Positions 7,687-16,872 of a DNA stretch of 52,230 nucleotides are shown piece after piece. The stretch is from NCBI GenBank assembly GCA_045631645.1, contig JAZQVC010000035.1:1-52230 (forward strand), given 5' to 3'. Positions within the stretch are counted from its first letter, which is position 1. Every line of letters starts with the position of its first letter. The notes under the pieces were generated by a model. It was not told the DNA's origin. It did not search any database and saw only the letters and a program-made list of their open reading frames with translations. The stretch comes from SIG459 sp045631645 (GTDB lineage: Bacteria > Bacillota > Clostridia > Oscillospirales > Oscillospiraceae). The translations under genes were made by a program, and so were the position numbers.

Positions 7687-9246
7687 TTATTTTTCCTGCA
7701 CGTCGCCCGTAGCTATGGAGCGATCATTGTTTTCATAAACAGAACTTCTGTAATAATGTGAACTCCTGTAGTAGCCTTTTCTGTAATAGCCCTTCTTATA
7801 GTAGCTCTTTTTATAGGCGCCGCTATTTTCAGTGGTACAGTTGAAAACTATTCCGAGAATTCTTGCATCAATGAACTCGAACTGGCGAACAGCATCGGAA
7901 AGCACCAGTCGGTTGCAATAATTCTGGCGTGCAACAAGCAGCATACCGTCAGTGGACTTTGCAACGGCCATTGCATCAGTTACCTCGCCCACAGGAGGAA
8001 GGTCAAGGATAACATAATCATAAACATCGCGCATTGCCTCCAGTGCCTGCTCCATTTTCTTGGAGCTAAGCAGCTCAACAGGGTTAGGAGGATTCTGTCC
8101 GGCAGAAATTACATGGAAACTCTTTCCGTTATTATTCATATCCACCACCTGAATGAGCTCACGAAGCTTGCTCTGGCCGGTGAGGAAGTTGGAAAGACCG
8201 GGAGCTTTCGCAAGACCCAGTTTCTCAGCGAGAGTGGGACGGCGCATATCGCAGTCAACAAGCGCAACCTTCTTTTCCAGCTGGGACAAAGTATATGCAA
8301 GGTTTACAGCTGTAAGGCTCTTGCCTTCGCCACTGAAAGCGCTTGAAAGACCTATGACGCGACAATTATTGTCATCCGCAAAGGAGAACTGGAGCTTGGT
8401 ACGCAGGAGCTTGTATGCCTCAGTGGCTGAGAAGCTGATTCCAGGTCCAAAGAGCTTGTCTCCTGCAGCAGCCGTTCCCTTTTTCTTTTCCTCTCCTGCG
8501 TATCTGCCATAGCTATAATGAGAACTGCCCTTGCCGGATGCGTTCATATCAGGCACAGCTGTGAGCACAGGATGGTTGGAAGCACGAGCCACATCTTCCT
8601 CTGTACGGAGGGTGATATCAAAGAGTTCTTTCATCACATAGTAGGCTGCACAGGCAATAAAGCCAAGGGCAAAGCCTATAATGGTATTCATTGTATAGCT
8701 GGGAGAGCTGGGGTGAGAAGGTACAACCGCAGCATCAACAACCTTTGCAGAAGTTCCCTCAATGATGCTGGAAATACGTCTCGGCAGAATGTACGCAATA
8801 GCATTTGCAATCTTCTCTGCCTCATTGGGATCCTCACTTTCAACGACTACCGAGAAAATCTCGGTCTCGTTTACAGCGGATGCTCTTATCATGCTCTTCA
8901 ACTGCGAATAGCTGCAGTCCACATCTGCATAATCGATAACATCAAGCAGAGTTCCCCTGGTGTTCAAAATTACTATGTAAGAATCAACCAGTCCGCGGGA
9001 TGTTACAAGGTCACCTGAGGAAATGCTGAGAGATGCATCTCCCACAGAAATGGCGCTGTTGTTCACGTAGAACATAGCAGATGCCTCATACTTGGGCGTT
9101 ACAAAAATAAATGTGGTGGCGCAGACGATGATAGCCACAATAATGGCAAATATAACGATGACCCACGCCTTTTTAAGTACGGCATCAACCAATCGTTTCA
9201 GGTCGATCTCTATCGTCGTGTCTCTATTAACAGCCTGTTCGTTCAT
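7687..9246 (-). CDS. Fused CpsC-CpsD (Wzc-like) chain-length regulator and BY-kinase
   Basis: 519 residues. Residues 15-210 are a Wzz/CpsC module: membrane helix 27-49, extracytoplasmic part, second helix about 186-206. A linker leads to a bacterial tyrosine kinase with Walker A SAFSGEGKS (302-310), Walker A' VALVDCDMRRP (327-337) and Walker B YVILDLPP. The last ~46 residues hold ten tyrosines in YY pairs spaced by basic residues, the autophosphorylation cluster. In most Firmicutes CpsC and CpsD are separate proteins; here they are one polypeptide, as in proteobacterial Wzc. It should control polymerisation and export by the Wzy and Wzx of this locus, opposed by the adjacent CpsB. A GGGAGG site and a strong promoter precede it. 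Confidence 0.92.
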   Translation of the reverse strand: MNEQAVNRDTTIEIDLKRLVDAVLKKAWVIVIFAIIVAIIVCATTFIFVTPKYEASAMFYVNNSAISVGDASLSISSGDLVTSRGLVDSYIVILNTRGTLLDVIDYADVDCSYSQLKSMIRASAVNETEIFSVVVESEDPNEAEKIANAIAYILPRRISSIIEGTSAKVVDAAVVPSHPSSPSYTMNTIIGFALGFIACAAYYVMKELFDITLRTEEDVARASNHPVLTAVPDMNASGKGSSHYSYGRYAGEEKKKGTAAAGDKLFGPGISFSATEAYKLLRTKLQFSFADDNNCRVIGLSSAFSGEGKSLTAVNLAYTLSQLEKKVALVDCDMRRPTLAEKLGLAKAPGLSNFLTGQSKLRELIQVVDMNNNGKSFHVISAGQNPPNPVELLSSKKMEQALEAMRDVYDYVILDLPPVGEVTDAMAVAKSTDGMLLVARQNYCNRLVLSDAVRQFEFIDARILGIVFNCTTENSGAYKKSYYKKGYYRKGYYRSSHYYRSSVYENNDRSIATGDVQEK

Positions 9247-9303
9247 GTTTTATCCTCCCAGGGGCGCACGCACCGCCCCATCGTATATCAAACAATTCAA
9301 TAA

Positions 9304-9332
9304 ATTATATCAATGTTGTTTTCCCGTGTCAA
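9304..9332 (-). promoter_or_regulatory. Consensus promoter for the CpsCD-CpsB-LCP unit
   Basis: TTGACA (9332-9327), a 17-bp spacer and TATAAT (9309-9304) on the minus strand, with an extended TG motif before the -10. Both hexamers are perfect. It lies about 60 bp upstream of the CpsCD start, inside the gene-sparse gap after the upstream unit. Confidence 0.85.
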
Positions 9333-9350
9333 CACATCAACCATCTGAGC

Positions 9351-10334
9351 TTACAGCAGCGGAAGCTGTTCCAAAAGCTGGTTTATATCTTCCTGTATAG
9401 CATAGACTATCATTGAATCTTCTTCAGACCAGCCCTCAAGCATAAGTTCCTCAACAATTAGATTTACTGTAATAATCTCATCGTTGAATATAATTGCGCC
9501 AAACTGCTCTCCCTCATCTCCACGGAGAAGTATGGTAAAGAGCAATATCTTCTCATGACCCTCAATTTGTCCATAGAAATATACCTTATGTATATCCCCC
9601 TCTTCCTGCTCTACGAGAAGAAACTCCTTCCACTCCACAGGGAACTGGAGGGTGCAGTATGGGGTTTTGATAGGCATGAAATTTGTAATATTTGCCTCAG
9701 GAACCTCGGTGCTGACAACAGGCGCCTTTGGACTTTCCTGAACATCTGCAGGAATAAGACCTTCTATCATCTCATTCATTTCATCCTGCATCGCATAGAT
9801 GGTGTTGATTTCACCCTCTGACCATTTTTCATCCGGGGTGAAAGCGTATATGGTCAAACCAAGAGCAATTTCGCCGTCCCCAGTCTTTACAACTCCAATA
9901 CTATTGCTTACGCCTTCTCCAAGATAAATATCAAAAATGCGGTGGGCCGGCTTATCCTCCAGAATAGCATAAAACTCCAGTGTATAGGGCTCATCAGAAG
10001 TTTTCACTACACGAAGAATATCGGAAAACGCATCATCATATTTTAAGGTAAGATAAGGGGTAATTATTTCGCCGTTTATTAAGGAAAACTCTTCCTTAAC
10101 ATAGCCTACAGGAGCGGTAGTCTCCATCACAACCTGCTGGGGAGTCTCAATGATTTCCTGAACCTTGTTTTCTGCATCTTCATCGGGAACAACAACTTCA
10201 GGAGTGGTCCCAGTTTCGGGCTGCTGTACTTCAGCATTGTTGCCGCATGCTCTGAATCCCAGTACAACAACGAGAAGCAGGCACAAAACAATAATTACAT
10301 ATATAAAAACAGATAATTTCTTTTTATTTTTCAT
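9351..10334 (-). CDS. Membrane-anchored extracytoplasmic protein with two internal repeats
   Basis: 327 residues, AAAGGA upstream of the ATG. An N-terminal hydrophobic segment (about residues 7-27) ends at FRACG, so it could be a single-pass protein or a lipoprotein with a poor lipobox. An acidic, Pro/Glu/Thr-rich linker follows. The remainder is a duplicated ~100-residue domain: the first copy runs from ITPYLTLKYDDAF to IYAMQDEMNEMIEGL, the second from IKTPYCTLQFPVEW to VYAIQEDINQLLEQL. I do not recognise the family. It is the last gene of the long biosynthetic unit, 34 bp after ugd and just before the CpsCD promoter, so an accessory role in polymer export or assembly is possible but unproven. 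Confidence 0.7.
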   Translation of the reverse strand: MKNKKKLSVFIYVIIVLCLLLVVVLGFRACGNNAEVQQPETGTTPEVVVPDEDAENKVQEIIETPQQVVMETTAPVGYVKEEFSLINGEIITPYLTLKYDDAFSDILRVVKTSDEPYTLEFYAILEDKPAHRIFDIYLGEGVSNSIGVVKTGDGEIALGLTIYAFTPDEKWSEGEINTIYAMQDEMNEMIEGLIPADVQESPKAPVVSTEVPEANITNFMPIKTPYCTLQFPVEWKEFLLVEQEEGDIHKVYFYGQIEGHEKILLFTILLRGDEGEQFGAIIFNDEIITVNLIVEELMLEGWSEEDSMIVYAIQEDINQLLEQLPLL

Positions 10335-10368
10335 AATTTGATTCCTTTACAATGACTGATTAATTATC

Positions 10369-11601
10369 TCAGTCTCTCATATAAAGATCTCTGGTATACA
10401 CCTTGTCTCTGACATCATCCAGATTGCTGTCATAGCGATTGGCAATTATAGAGTCACTGAGCATCTTGAATTTTTCCAGATCGTTTACCACACGGCTGCC
10501 AAAGAATGTTACGCCATCCTCCAATGTGGGCTCATAAATAATAACAGATGCTCCCTTGGCCTTTATCCGCTTCATAACCCCCTGAATGGAACTCTGGCGG
10601 AAATTATCGGAATTTGCCTTCATAGTCAGGCGATATACACCAATGGTGACATTTTTTTCGCATTCAACATCCCAACTGCCGTTATCGGAATAGTATCCTG
10701 CCATTTTAAGTACCCTTCCGGCAATGAAATCCTTTCGGGTACGATTGGCTTCAACAATAGCACCGATGATACTCTGAGGAATATCACGGTAATTAGCCAA
10801 AAGTTGTTTGGTATCCTTGGGCAAGCAATAGCCGCCATAGCCAAAGGATGGATTGTTATAGTGATTGCCAATACGTGGATCAAGACCGATGCCATCAATA
10901 ATAGCCTTTGTATCAAGACCACGCACTTCTGAATAGGTATCCAGCTCGTTGAAAAAGCTTACACGAAGAGCAAGGTAAGTGTTTGCAAAAAGTTTAACCG
11001 CTTCTGCCTCAGTATGCCCCATAACAAGAATGTCCACCTGTTCCTTCAAAGCCGCTTCCTCGAGGAGTTTTGCAAACATGCGCGCATCGCCAACAAGGGG
11101 AGCATCCTCAAGATCGGCACCGACAATGATACGGCTTGGATAAAGATTATCATAGAGCGCCTTGGACTCGCGAAGAAATTCAGGGCTGAAAATCATTTTA
11201 CGGATGCCGGTTTTCTTACGCAGTGACTCGGTATAGCCAACGGGTATTGTAGACTTAATTACCAGAAGAGCCTCCGGGTTGCAGCTATGAGCAAGCTCCA
11301 CCACGGCCTCCACAGCAGAAGTATCAAAGTAATTCTCACGGCTATCATAGTTTGTGGGTGCAGCAATAATTACTATCTCTGCATCAGTATAAGCTGCCCT
11401 AGCATCCAATGTTGCCTTCAGATTCAGTTTTTTTTCGCGCAAATAAAGCTCAATATAGTCATCCTGAATCGGACTTTCTTTTCTATTGAGCATCTCAACC
11501 TTTTCAGGCACGATGTCAACAGCTGTCACTTCATGATTCTGAGCAAGCAAAACCGCCAGTGACAAGCCAACGTATCCAGTTCCGGCAACAGCTATCTTCA
11601 T
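10369..11601 (-). CDS. ugd: UDP-glucose 6-dehydrogenase
   Basis: 410 residues, complete. NAD-binding Rossmann motif GTGYVGLSLA (7-16), APTNYDS, KSTIPVGYT, SPEFLRE and the catalytic-cysteine motif GYGGYCLPKDTKQL mark the UDP-glucose/GDP-mannose dehydrogenase family. The short form and the ending KVYTRDLYMRD are typical of UDP-glucose dehydrogenases in Gram-positive capsule loci. It oxidises UDP-glucose to UDP-glucuronate with 2 NAD+ in the cytosol, supplying a uronic acid to the polymer directly or through the epimerase 15 bp upstream. A 3' scrap of a second copy lies beside the flippase gene at 14266-14310. Confidence 0.92.
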   Translation of the reverse strand: MKIAVAGTGYVGLSLAVLLAQNHEVTAVDIVPEKVEMLNRKESPIQDDYIELYLREKKLNLKATLDARAAYTDAEIVIIAAPTNYDSRENYFDTSAVEAVVELAHSCNPEALLVIKSTIPVGYTESLRKKTGIRKMIFSPEFLRESKALYDNLYPSRIIVGADLEDAPLVGDARMFAKLLEEAALKEQVDILVMGHTEAEAVKLFANTYLALRVSFFNELDTYSEVRGLDTKAIIDGIGLDPRIGNHYNNPSFGYGGYCLPKDTKQLLANYRDIPQSIIGAIVEANRTRKDFIAGRVLKMAGYYSDNGSWDVECEKNVTIGVYRLTMKANSDNFRQSSIQGVMKRIKAKGASVIIYEPTLEDGVTFFGSRVVNDLEKFKMLSDSIIANRYDSNLDDVRDKVYTRDLYMRD

Positions 11602-11616
11602 AATTAAGTAACCTCT

Positions 11617-12690
11617 TTATATCTGATAATATTCTTTGTACCAAATGGAAAAACGTCTAAGCCCCTCACGAAGAGAGGTTGTGGGACGAAATCCAAAATC
11701 CCGCTCCAGATCCTTCACATCCGCGTAAGTCACCGGTACATCTCCCGGCTGCATAGGCACAAGAGATTTGTGAGCTTCAAAATCATAATCCTCCGGCAGC
11801 ACACCGGCACTAATCAGCTCTTGCTGCAGTATATCCACAAAATCCAAAAGGTTTTCCGGATTGTTATTACCGATATTATAAAGGCGGTAAGGCGCAATCG
11901 GTAATCCATCCTCTCCGCAGCACTTTTCCGGCGCGCAGCGGCAAACCCTTATTACACCTTCGACAATGTCGTCTATGTAGGTGAAATCACGCTTGCAATT
12001 TCCGTAATTGAAAATCTCTATGGTCTTTCCCTGCAACAGCTTGTTTGTAAAGCTGAAATAGGCCATATCAGGCCGTCCTGCAGGTCCGTAAACCGTAAAA
12101 AAGCGCAATCCGGTTGAAGGAATATTATAAAGCTTGCTGTAAGCATGCGCCATCAACTCATTGGATTTCTTGGTGGCTGCATAAAGACTTACAGGATTAT
12201 CAACCTTATCCTCAGTGGAATAAGGAATTTTTTCATTGGAACCGTATACACTTGAACTGGAGGCATACACAAGATGCTCCACAGGATAGCGGCGGCAAGC
12301 CTCCAGAATATTATAAAATCCAATAATATTGGACTCCATATATACATCCGGATGGTCGATGGAATAACGCACTCCTGCCTGGGCTGCCAGGTTGACAACA
12401 ACATCAAATCTATGAGAAGAGAAAATCTCTTCGACCAGCAATTTATCTGCGATATTTCCGCGAATAAATGTCCAACTGTCGTCCGGATACTGCTCAGCCA
12501 GTTTTTCAATTTCAGCCAGACGATATTCCTTGAGGGAAACATCATAGTAGTCGTTCACGCTGTCAAGACCTACCACAGCAACACCCGGAACGGTACGAAG
12601 CAATTCCATCACCAAATTTGCCCCGATAAATCCGGCAGCTCCGGTGACCAAAATATGCTTATGTTCTAATTCCACATTAGGTATTAACAT
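11617..12690 (-). CDS. UDP-glucuronate 4-epimerase (SDR family)
   Basis: 357 residues. Extended SDR features: VTGAAGFIGANL near residue 15, LAAQAGVRYS, YASSSSVYG, catalytic YAATK and RFFTVYGPAGRPDMA. The AGVRYSIDHP and GRPDMA patterns are those of UDP-glucuronate 4-epimerases (CapI/Cap1J type), which convert UDP-GlcA to UDP-GalA. Being directly upstream of ugd supports this. Its GGAGGAG ribosome binding site overlaps the last codons of the permease gene, 3 bp apart, indicating translational coupling. A GalE-like activity on UDP-GlcNAc is a less likely alternative. Confidence 0.85.
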   Translation of the reverse strand: MLIPNVELEHKHILVTGAAGFIGANLVMELLRTVPGVAVVGLDSVNDYYDVSLKEYRLAEIEKLAEQYPDDSWTFIRGNIADKLLVEEIFSSHRFDVVVNLAAQAGVRYSIDHPDVYMESNIIGFYNILEACRRYPVEHLVYASSSSVYGSNEKIPYSTEDKVDNPVSLYAATKKSNELMAHAYSKLYNIPSTGLRFFTVYGPAGRPDMAYFSFTNKLLQGKTIEIFNYGNCKRDFTYIDDIVEGVIRVCRCAPEKCCGEDGLPIAPYRLYNIGNNNPENLLDFVDILQQELISAGVLPEDYDFEAHKSLVPMQPGDVPVTYADVKDLERDFGFRPTTSLREGLRRFSIWYKEYYQI

Positions 12691-12693
12691 GAT

Positions 12694-14163
12694 TTATCTC
12701 CTCCGCAGTGAGCGCTGATTCTGCCTATTGATGTATCCAAAGATCACACCGATCACAATCCATACCAGCAGAAGAATATAGGATTCTTTTCCGAAATGCA
12801 CGCCGGATAGTCCCGGGATTGGTATCAGCTGCAGCACCATAAATATCACGGAGAATGCAATGCCGATCACGGCCAAGGCCTTGATTGACAGACTGCCATC
12901 ACTATGCTGATTCATCTTTTTCAGCGTGGCCGCACAGGTGAAGAAATAACCCATGGATGCGCCGATGGCCGACATATCCACGAACCATCCCAATGCCTCT
13001 CGCCCGAGAATCGGGCCCGACAAGGAAATAATCATGCAGAAAATGATCGCATTTCTCGGGGTTCCGTATTTAGAATCGATTCCCCCAAAAATACGGGGCA
13101 TACAGCCATCGTTTGCCATGGAATAAAGCAATCTGGAAGAAGCCAGATAAAATCCCATTATTCCCGACAAAACTGCACTGGATACTGCAACTCCAATCAA
13201 AACTTTTCCAAACACACCGAGCATTTCTTCCGCAGCCACAAGCAATACCCACTCGCCTGCCATAACTCTGTCAGGCCAGTTTTCAAGCGCAGCTGCCGCA
13301 ACCAAATTATTGGATGTATACACGAAGCATCCAAAAAAGATTGCAACAATCATGATGCCGATAACTTTGCGATAAGAAAACTTAAATTCCTCTGCAACCT
13401 GAGGGATTGTATCAAAGCCAACATATGCCCAAGGTGCAATAGCAAAAGTTGCCAAAACCGCACTGATGATGCCTCGTGTTCCGGCGTGGGCAAATTCACC
13501 TATATTTTCTGTTGTTGCACCGGCTTGCATGGCTGCGTTTTTGTCAAATCCCCATATAGGATTCAAATTATCCAGCTGTATTTTGCTGCTGAAAAACATC
13601 GAAACAGACAATGTAACCACGGACAGTATCAACAAGCCTGAAAGTATTGTCTGAAGTCCCGCTGCTTTCTTTACACCCCAGATATTCAGTAGGGCAAACA
13701 ATATCAAAATAGCTGATGCTAAAATAATCTCGCCCAAATAAACTTCAAATCCTGCAATTTTGTAATGAAAGCCGAACTTCAGGATATCACGTGTACCATC
13801 TAGTCCGTCCACGATCAAGCCTATAGCCGTGGAGTTCATGGGCACATTGGTCAAATACGCCGCAATGAGAAACCAACCGCAGCATGTTGCCATATTGCGT
13901 CCAAAGCACTCTTTAGTAAATGTGTACTCTCCGCCAGCCTTCGGATACTTAGGAACCATGTAGGCATAGCTGAAAGCAATGATAATCATAACTATCGCGC
14001 CGAGGATCATTGCAATGCTTGTTCCTGCCACGCCGGAGTTAGGAAGGAATTTCTTACCGGGATTTACGAAGGAACCCCAGCCGATAATGCATCCAAAGGC
14101 TATTGCCCATACATTGATCGGATTAAGTTGTTTCTTAAGTTGTTGATTGTTGTTGTTCTTCAT
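12694..14163 (-). CDS. APC superfamily amino-acid permease
   Basis: About 489 residues with roughly 12 hydrophobic segments. N-terminal motif AFGCIIGWGSFVNPG is the APC helix-1 substrate/ion motif, followed by YPKAGGEYTF and GRNMATCCGWFL. The ATG at 14163 is preferred over a TTG five codons earlier. Substrate cannot be read from sequence; amino acids or polyamines are usual. Finding a permease between Wzx and the UDP-uronate genes is unusual. With the TupA-like ATP-grasp enzyme of the same locus it may supply an amino acid for polymer decoration, though it may simply be a passenger. It sits next to a recombination scar (the ugd remnant at 14266-14310). Confidence 0.85.
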   Translation of the reverse strand: MKNNNNQQLKKQLNPINVWAIAFGCIIGWGSFVNPGKKFLPNSGVAGTSIAMILGAIVMIIIAFSYAYMVPKYPKAGGEYTFTKECFGRNMATCCGWFLIAAYLTNVPMNSTAIGLIVDGLDGTRDILKFGFHYKIAGFEVYLGEIILASAILILFALLNIWGVKKAAGLQTILSGLLILSVVTLSVSMFFSSKIQLDNLNPIWGFDKNAAMQAGATTENIGEFAHAGTRGIISAVLATFAIAPWAYVGFDTIPQVAEEFKFSYRKVIGIMIVAIFFGCFVYTSNNLVAAAALENWPDRVMAGEWVLLVAAEEMLGVFGKVLIGVAVSSAVLSGIMGFYLASSRLLYSMANDGCMPRIFGGIDSKYGTPRNAIIFCMIISLSGPILGREALGWFVDMSAIGASMGYFFTCAATLKKMNQHSDGSLSIKALAVIGIAFSVIFMVLQLIPIPGLSGVHFGKESYILLLVWIVIGVIFGYINRQNQRSLRRR

Positions 14164-14265
14164 AAGTTTCCCGTTCAAAAATTAATATAGTTTCTGCAAA
14201 GTATTGATCACAGAACTCATATCTTCATAAGATATTTAATAATAAATCTAATCCATACCGGAGCG

Positions 14266-14310
14266 TCATACATTCCGCTGATACAATTCTCTGGTATACA
14301 CTTTTTTGTC
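14266..14310 (-). pseudogene. 3' remnant of a second ugd gene
   Basis: Starting within the flippase stop codon, the minus strand reads DKKVYTRELYQRNV then TGA. This matches the C-terminus of the intact Ugd, DKVYTRDLYMRD then stop, with the same VYTR(D/E)LYxR core. There is no start codon or upstream ugd sequence. It is best read as the scar of a cassette exchange that deleted a former ugd located directly after the flippase. Confidence 0.65.
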
Positions 14311-15835
14311 ACTTTGCGATATGTTTTCTTTTGGTAATGTGGCCGATCGACTCCATCAATGTGTTCCGGTAGAAACTGAAATTCAGTATTATTGTCACTA
14401 TTGCTGCAATTACAGTAACAACGACTCCGCAAACAGCCCAAATCAGGTAATTACTAATGTCAAATAAAGAAATAACAAAATTTCCTGTCAAAATAGAAAC
14501 TAGCACTGATGCAGAATTTATCAGAATGCGTTTTAGAAAAAACGCTATTTTCCTACTGAAAATATTTCTTGAAAGATATACCACATAGTAAACAAAGCGG
14601 AAGCCTGTTGCCACAAGAGTACCAACCGCGACACCTACAAGGCCGTAGCGCATTACAAGTAGCACAGATATTAGGATATTTAAAAGTGCTTCGCCATATG
14701 CAGCTGCAGAAGTCTGCTTGAAATGTCCTGCTGCAATTACCAGGGAATGATATGGCATACGAAGGCAATAGCACAAGGCAGACAAAATCAATAGTATCGC
14801 AAAGACAGGCGCATGATAATCTGCATCGGTTATTCCGGCTGTATACAAGCGAACAAAAGGCACTATTAAAACCGCAGTTACTGAAAACAGCACCACAGAT
14901 GCCACCGATATTATTGTTTCGTATAGGTTAAAGGTTCTATGAAGCTGTTCTTGCTCACCCTTTGCCAGCATATCGCCAAACACTGCCTCCATGCCAGATA
15001 CAAAGGATGATGTAAGGCTCTGAATATGTGAAACCACCATATTGTATACAGAATAGACCGCAACAAATCTGAGATTCATCAAACAAGTCAGTACTACAAC
15101 ATCGGTATTAGAGTGTAGGAAAAAAGCAATGTGTTGCCCTAATCCGCTCCATTTCTGTGAAAGATAGTTCTTTTCGGGCTTTGTAGATATTCTACTTATC
15201 CGGTGGATTTTTCTGACATATAGCCACAAAACCACAGGCCTCAAAAAGAAGATGCAGCTGCTCACCAGCTTCACCAAAATAATACCGCAGCCAAGTTTGA
15301 TAAGGACAATGGTGAAAACGGCGTTGACCACCGTTGCGCAGATGGACACCGCATTTGTCACATATGATTTTTGTGCCGCCTGAAGAAGAACCGAATTGGA
15401 AATGCCTATAAAATACTGGCCAAAAGTGGAAATGCTGATAACCACAACCAGCAGGAAAGTCGATAACCAGTCAAGGTACTGAACATTGGATATCGTCTTA
15501 AAACTACAGGCCAAAACGAGAACGTAGGCTGCAAAAATAAATCCAACGATTTTGAAAAACCGCCTGATTTCCGCCATTATCTCATTGATAACATATGTAT
15601 CATTACTGGCAAGAGGCTTATATAAAGCAGCTCTCGCCACGCCTCCTATGCCACCTTCTAAAAGAGTAACATAAGCAAGAAACTGAGCAATGGAGGTCGT
15701 TGCACCATATACCTCCGAGCCAAAAGCTCCAATCAACGCTCTTGGAACAATCAATCCGCAGACAAGCGTGATAACTTGACAACCAAGAGCCACAACGATA
15801 TTCGCTTTTGCCTTTTTACTTCTTGACTTTCCCAT
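14309..15835 (-). CDS. Wzx-type polysaccharide flippase (MOP superfamily)
   Basis: 508 residues with about 12-14 predicted membrane segments and a basic N-terminus (MGKSRSKKAK). The opening ANIVVALGCQVITLVCG followed by PRALIGAFGSEVYG is characteristic of PST/MOP oligosaccharide exporters. It should flip undecaprenyl-pyrophosphate-linked repeat units across the membrane for the Wzy polymerase encoded at 22038-23372. The ribosome binding site is weak (GGAT), and the gene follows the GT2 gene by 17 bp. Its stop codon abuts the ugd remnant. Confidence 0.88.
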   Translation of the reverse strand: MGKSRSKKAKANIVVALGCQVITLVCGLIVPRALIGAFGSEVYGATTSIAQFLAYVTLLEGGIGGVARAALYKPLASNDTYVINEIMAEIRRFFKIVGFIFAAYVLVLACSFKTISNVQYLDWLSTFLLVVVISISTFGQYFIGISNSVLLQAAQKSYVTNAVSICATVVNAVFTIVLIKLGCGIILVKLVSSCIFFLRPVVLWLYVRKIHRISRISTKPEKNYLSQKWSGLGQHIAFFLHSNTDVVVLTCLMNLRFVAVYSVYNMVVSHIQSLTSSFVSGMEAVFGDMLAKGEQEQLHRTFNLYETIISVASVVLFSVTAVLIVPFVRLYTAGITDADYHAPVFAILLILSALCYCLRMPYHSLVIAAGHFKQTSAAAYGEALLNILISVLLVMRYGLVGVAVGTLVATGFRFVYYVVYLSRNIFSRKIAFFLKRILINSASVLVSILTGNFVISLFDISNYLIWAVCGVVVTVIAAIVTIILNFSFYRNTLMESIGHITKRKHIAK

Positions 15836-15852
15836 TTATGTAAAAATCCAAT

Positions 15853-16752
15853 TCACAATGATTTAAATGTCCAAATATATTCCTTAATTATTTTGGCAAG
15901 ATACCAGAGGTTTGTTTTTATTTTATTCGGACATTTTCCAACAGCCTTTGCCCATAACGCAAGTGCCTTTCCCAATTCTTTGTTTGTAGCATATTGTGTT
16001 GCTAACTTAATATGTCTTATCCACCACGCCTTAGGATTGCCCGTAATGTATTCTCCATTTTTATGTATTATTCGCTCCTGACCGTCAATTCTGTTCCGAG
16101 GAGATGTTGATATTCGCTCTCCTTCATGAATATGGTATGCGACCAAGGGTTCCGCCACAAATCTGACAAGATATTTTTCTGCAAGCCGCAACCAAACGTC
16201 ATAATCCTGAGCAGACTTCATCATTGGGTCAAATCCGCCGACCTCAATTATACAACTTTTTCTTAGCAGTGGAATTGAGGTAGAACCAATAAAGTTTTTC
16301 AATATCAATTCAGGAAATACTTTTCCCTGATGATAGCTAACTTTGTCTATTATTTTTATGCCAGATGAATCGTTAATTGTCATACGACCACAATACGTCA
16401 GTGCAACAGATTCATGGTCAAATGCTTGAATCTGTTTTTCAATTTTGTCTGGCATCCACTCATCATCATCATCAAGAAAAGCTACGAATTCACCTTTTGC
16501 CATTTTGAGGCCGGTATTTCTCGCAATACAAGCCCCCTGATTAGTTTCATGCAAAATATAGCTAATATTTTGCGCTCTAGCCTGCACCAAAAATTGGACA
16601 TCAAGTCTTTGTGAGAAGCTCTCAGGACTATCATCTACAACAATAATTTCAATGTTCTTATATGTCTGAGCCAAAATGCTGTCAATAGCTCTTATAACCA
16701 TTTCAGGTTCCCTCATATATGTTGTAACAATGCAGCTTACCAAGGCGGACAT
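15853..16752 (-). CDS. GT2 family glycosyltransferase
   Basis: 299 residues from the ATG at 16752, favoured by AAGAGG 6 nt upstream over an ATG six codons earlier. GT-A features: VSCIVTTYMREPEMV, IIVVDDSPES, NQGACIARNTGL, the metal-binding FLDDDDEWMP and SAQDYDVWLRLAE as acceptor/catalytic region. A C-terminal helical tail of ~80 residues may contact the membrane. It adds one sugar to the lipid-linked repeat unit in the cytosol; donor and linkage cannot be read from sequence. It lies between the phosphodiester glycosidase and the flippase. Confidence 0.88.
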   Translation of the reverse strand: MSALVSCIVTTYMREPEMVIRAIDSILAQTYKNIEIIVVDDSPESFSQRLDVQFLVQARAQNISYILHETNQGACIARNTGLKMAKGEFVAFLDDDDEWMPDKIEKQIQAFDHESVALTYCGRMTINDSSGIKIIDKVSYHQGKVFPELILKNFIGSTSIPLLRKSCIIEVGGFDPMMKSAQDYDVWLRLAEKYLVRFVAEPLVAYHIHEGERISTSPRNRIDGQERIIHKNGEYITGNPKAWWIRHIKLATQYATNKELGKALALWAKAVGKCPNKIKTNLWYLAKIIKEYIWTFKSL

Positions 16753-16872
16753 GAATAACCTCTTTTCCATATGCAGCTATGCTGCAGCATAAATTGTGCG
16801 CATTTCAGATTCGCCAGATCATCATCTGTTACCACCGCACGCCACGTGGAGGCTCTGATTTCTGTGCGGTTA

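Noticed and set aside
14217..14441. A 74-codon minus-strand frame overlapping the flippase end
   Set aside because: No similarity to a protein family and no ribosome binding site; it overlaps the better-supported flippase and the ugd remnant.
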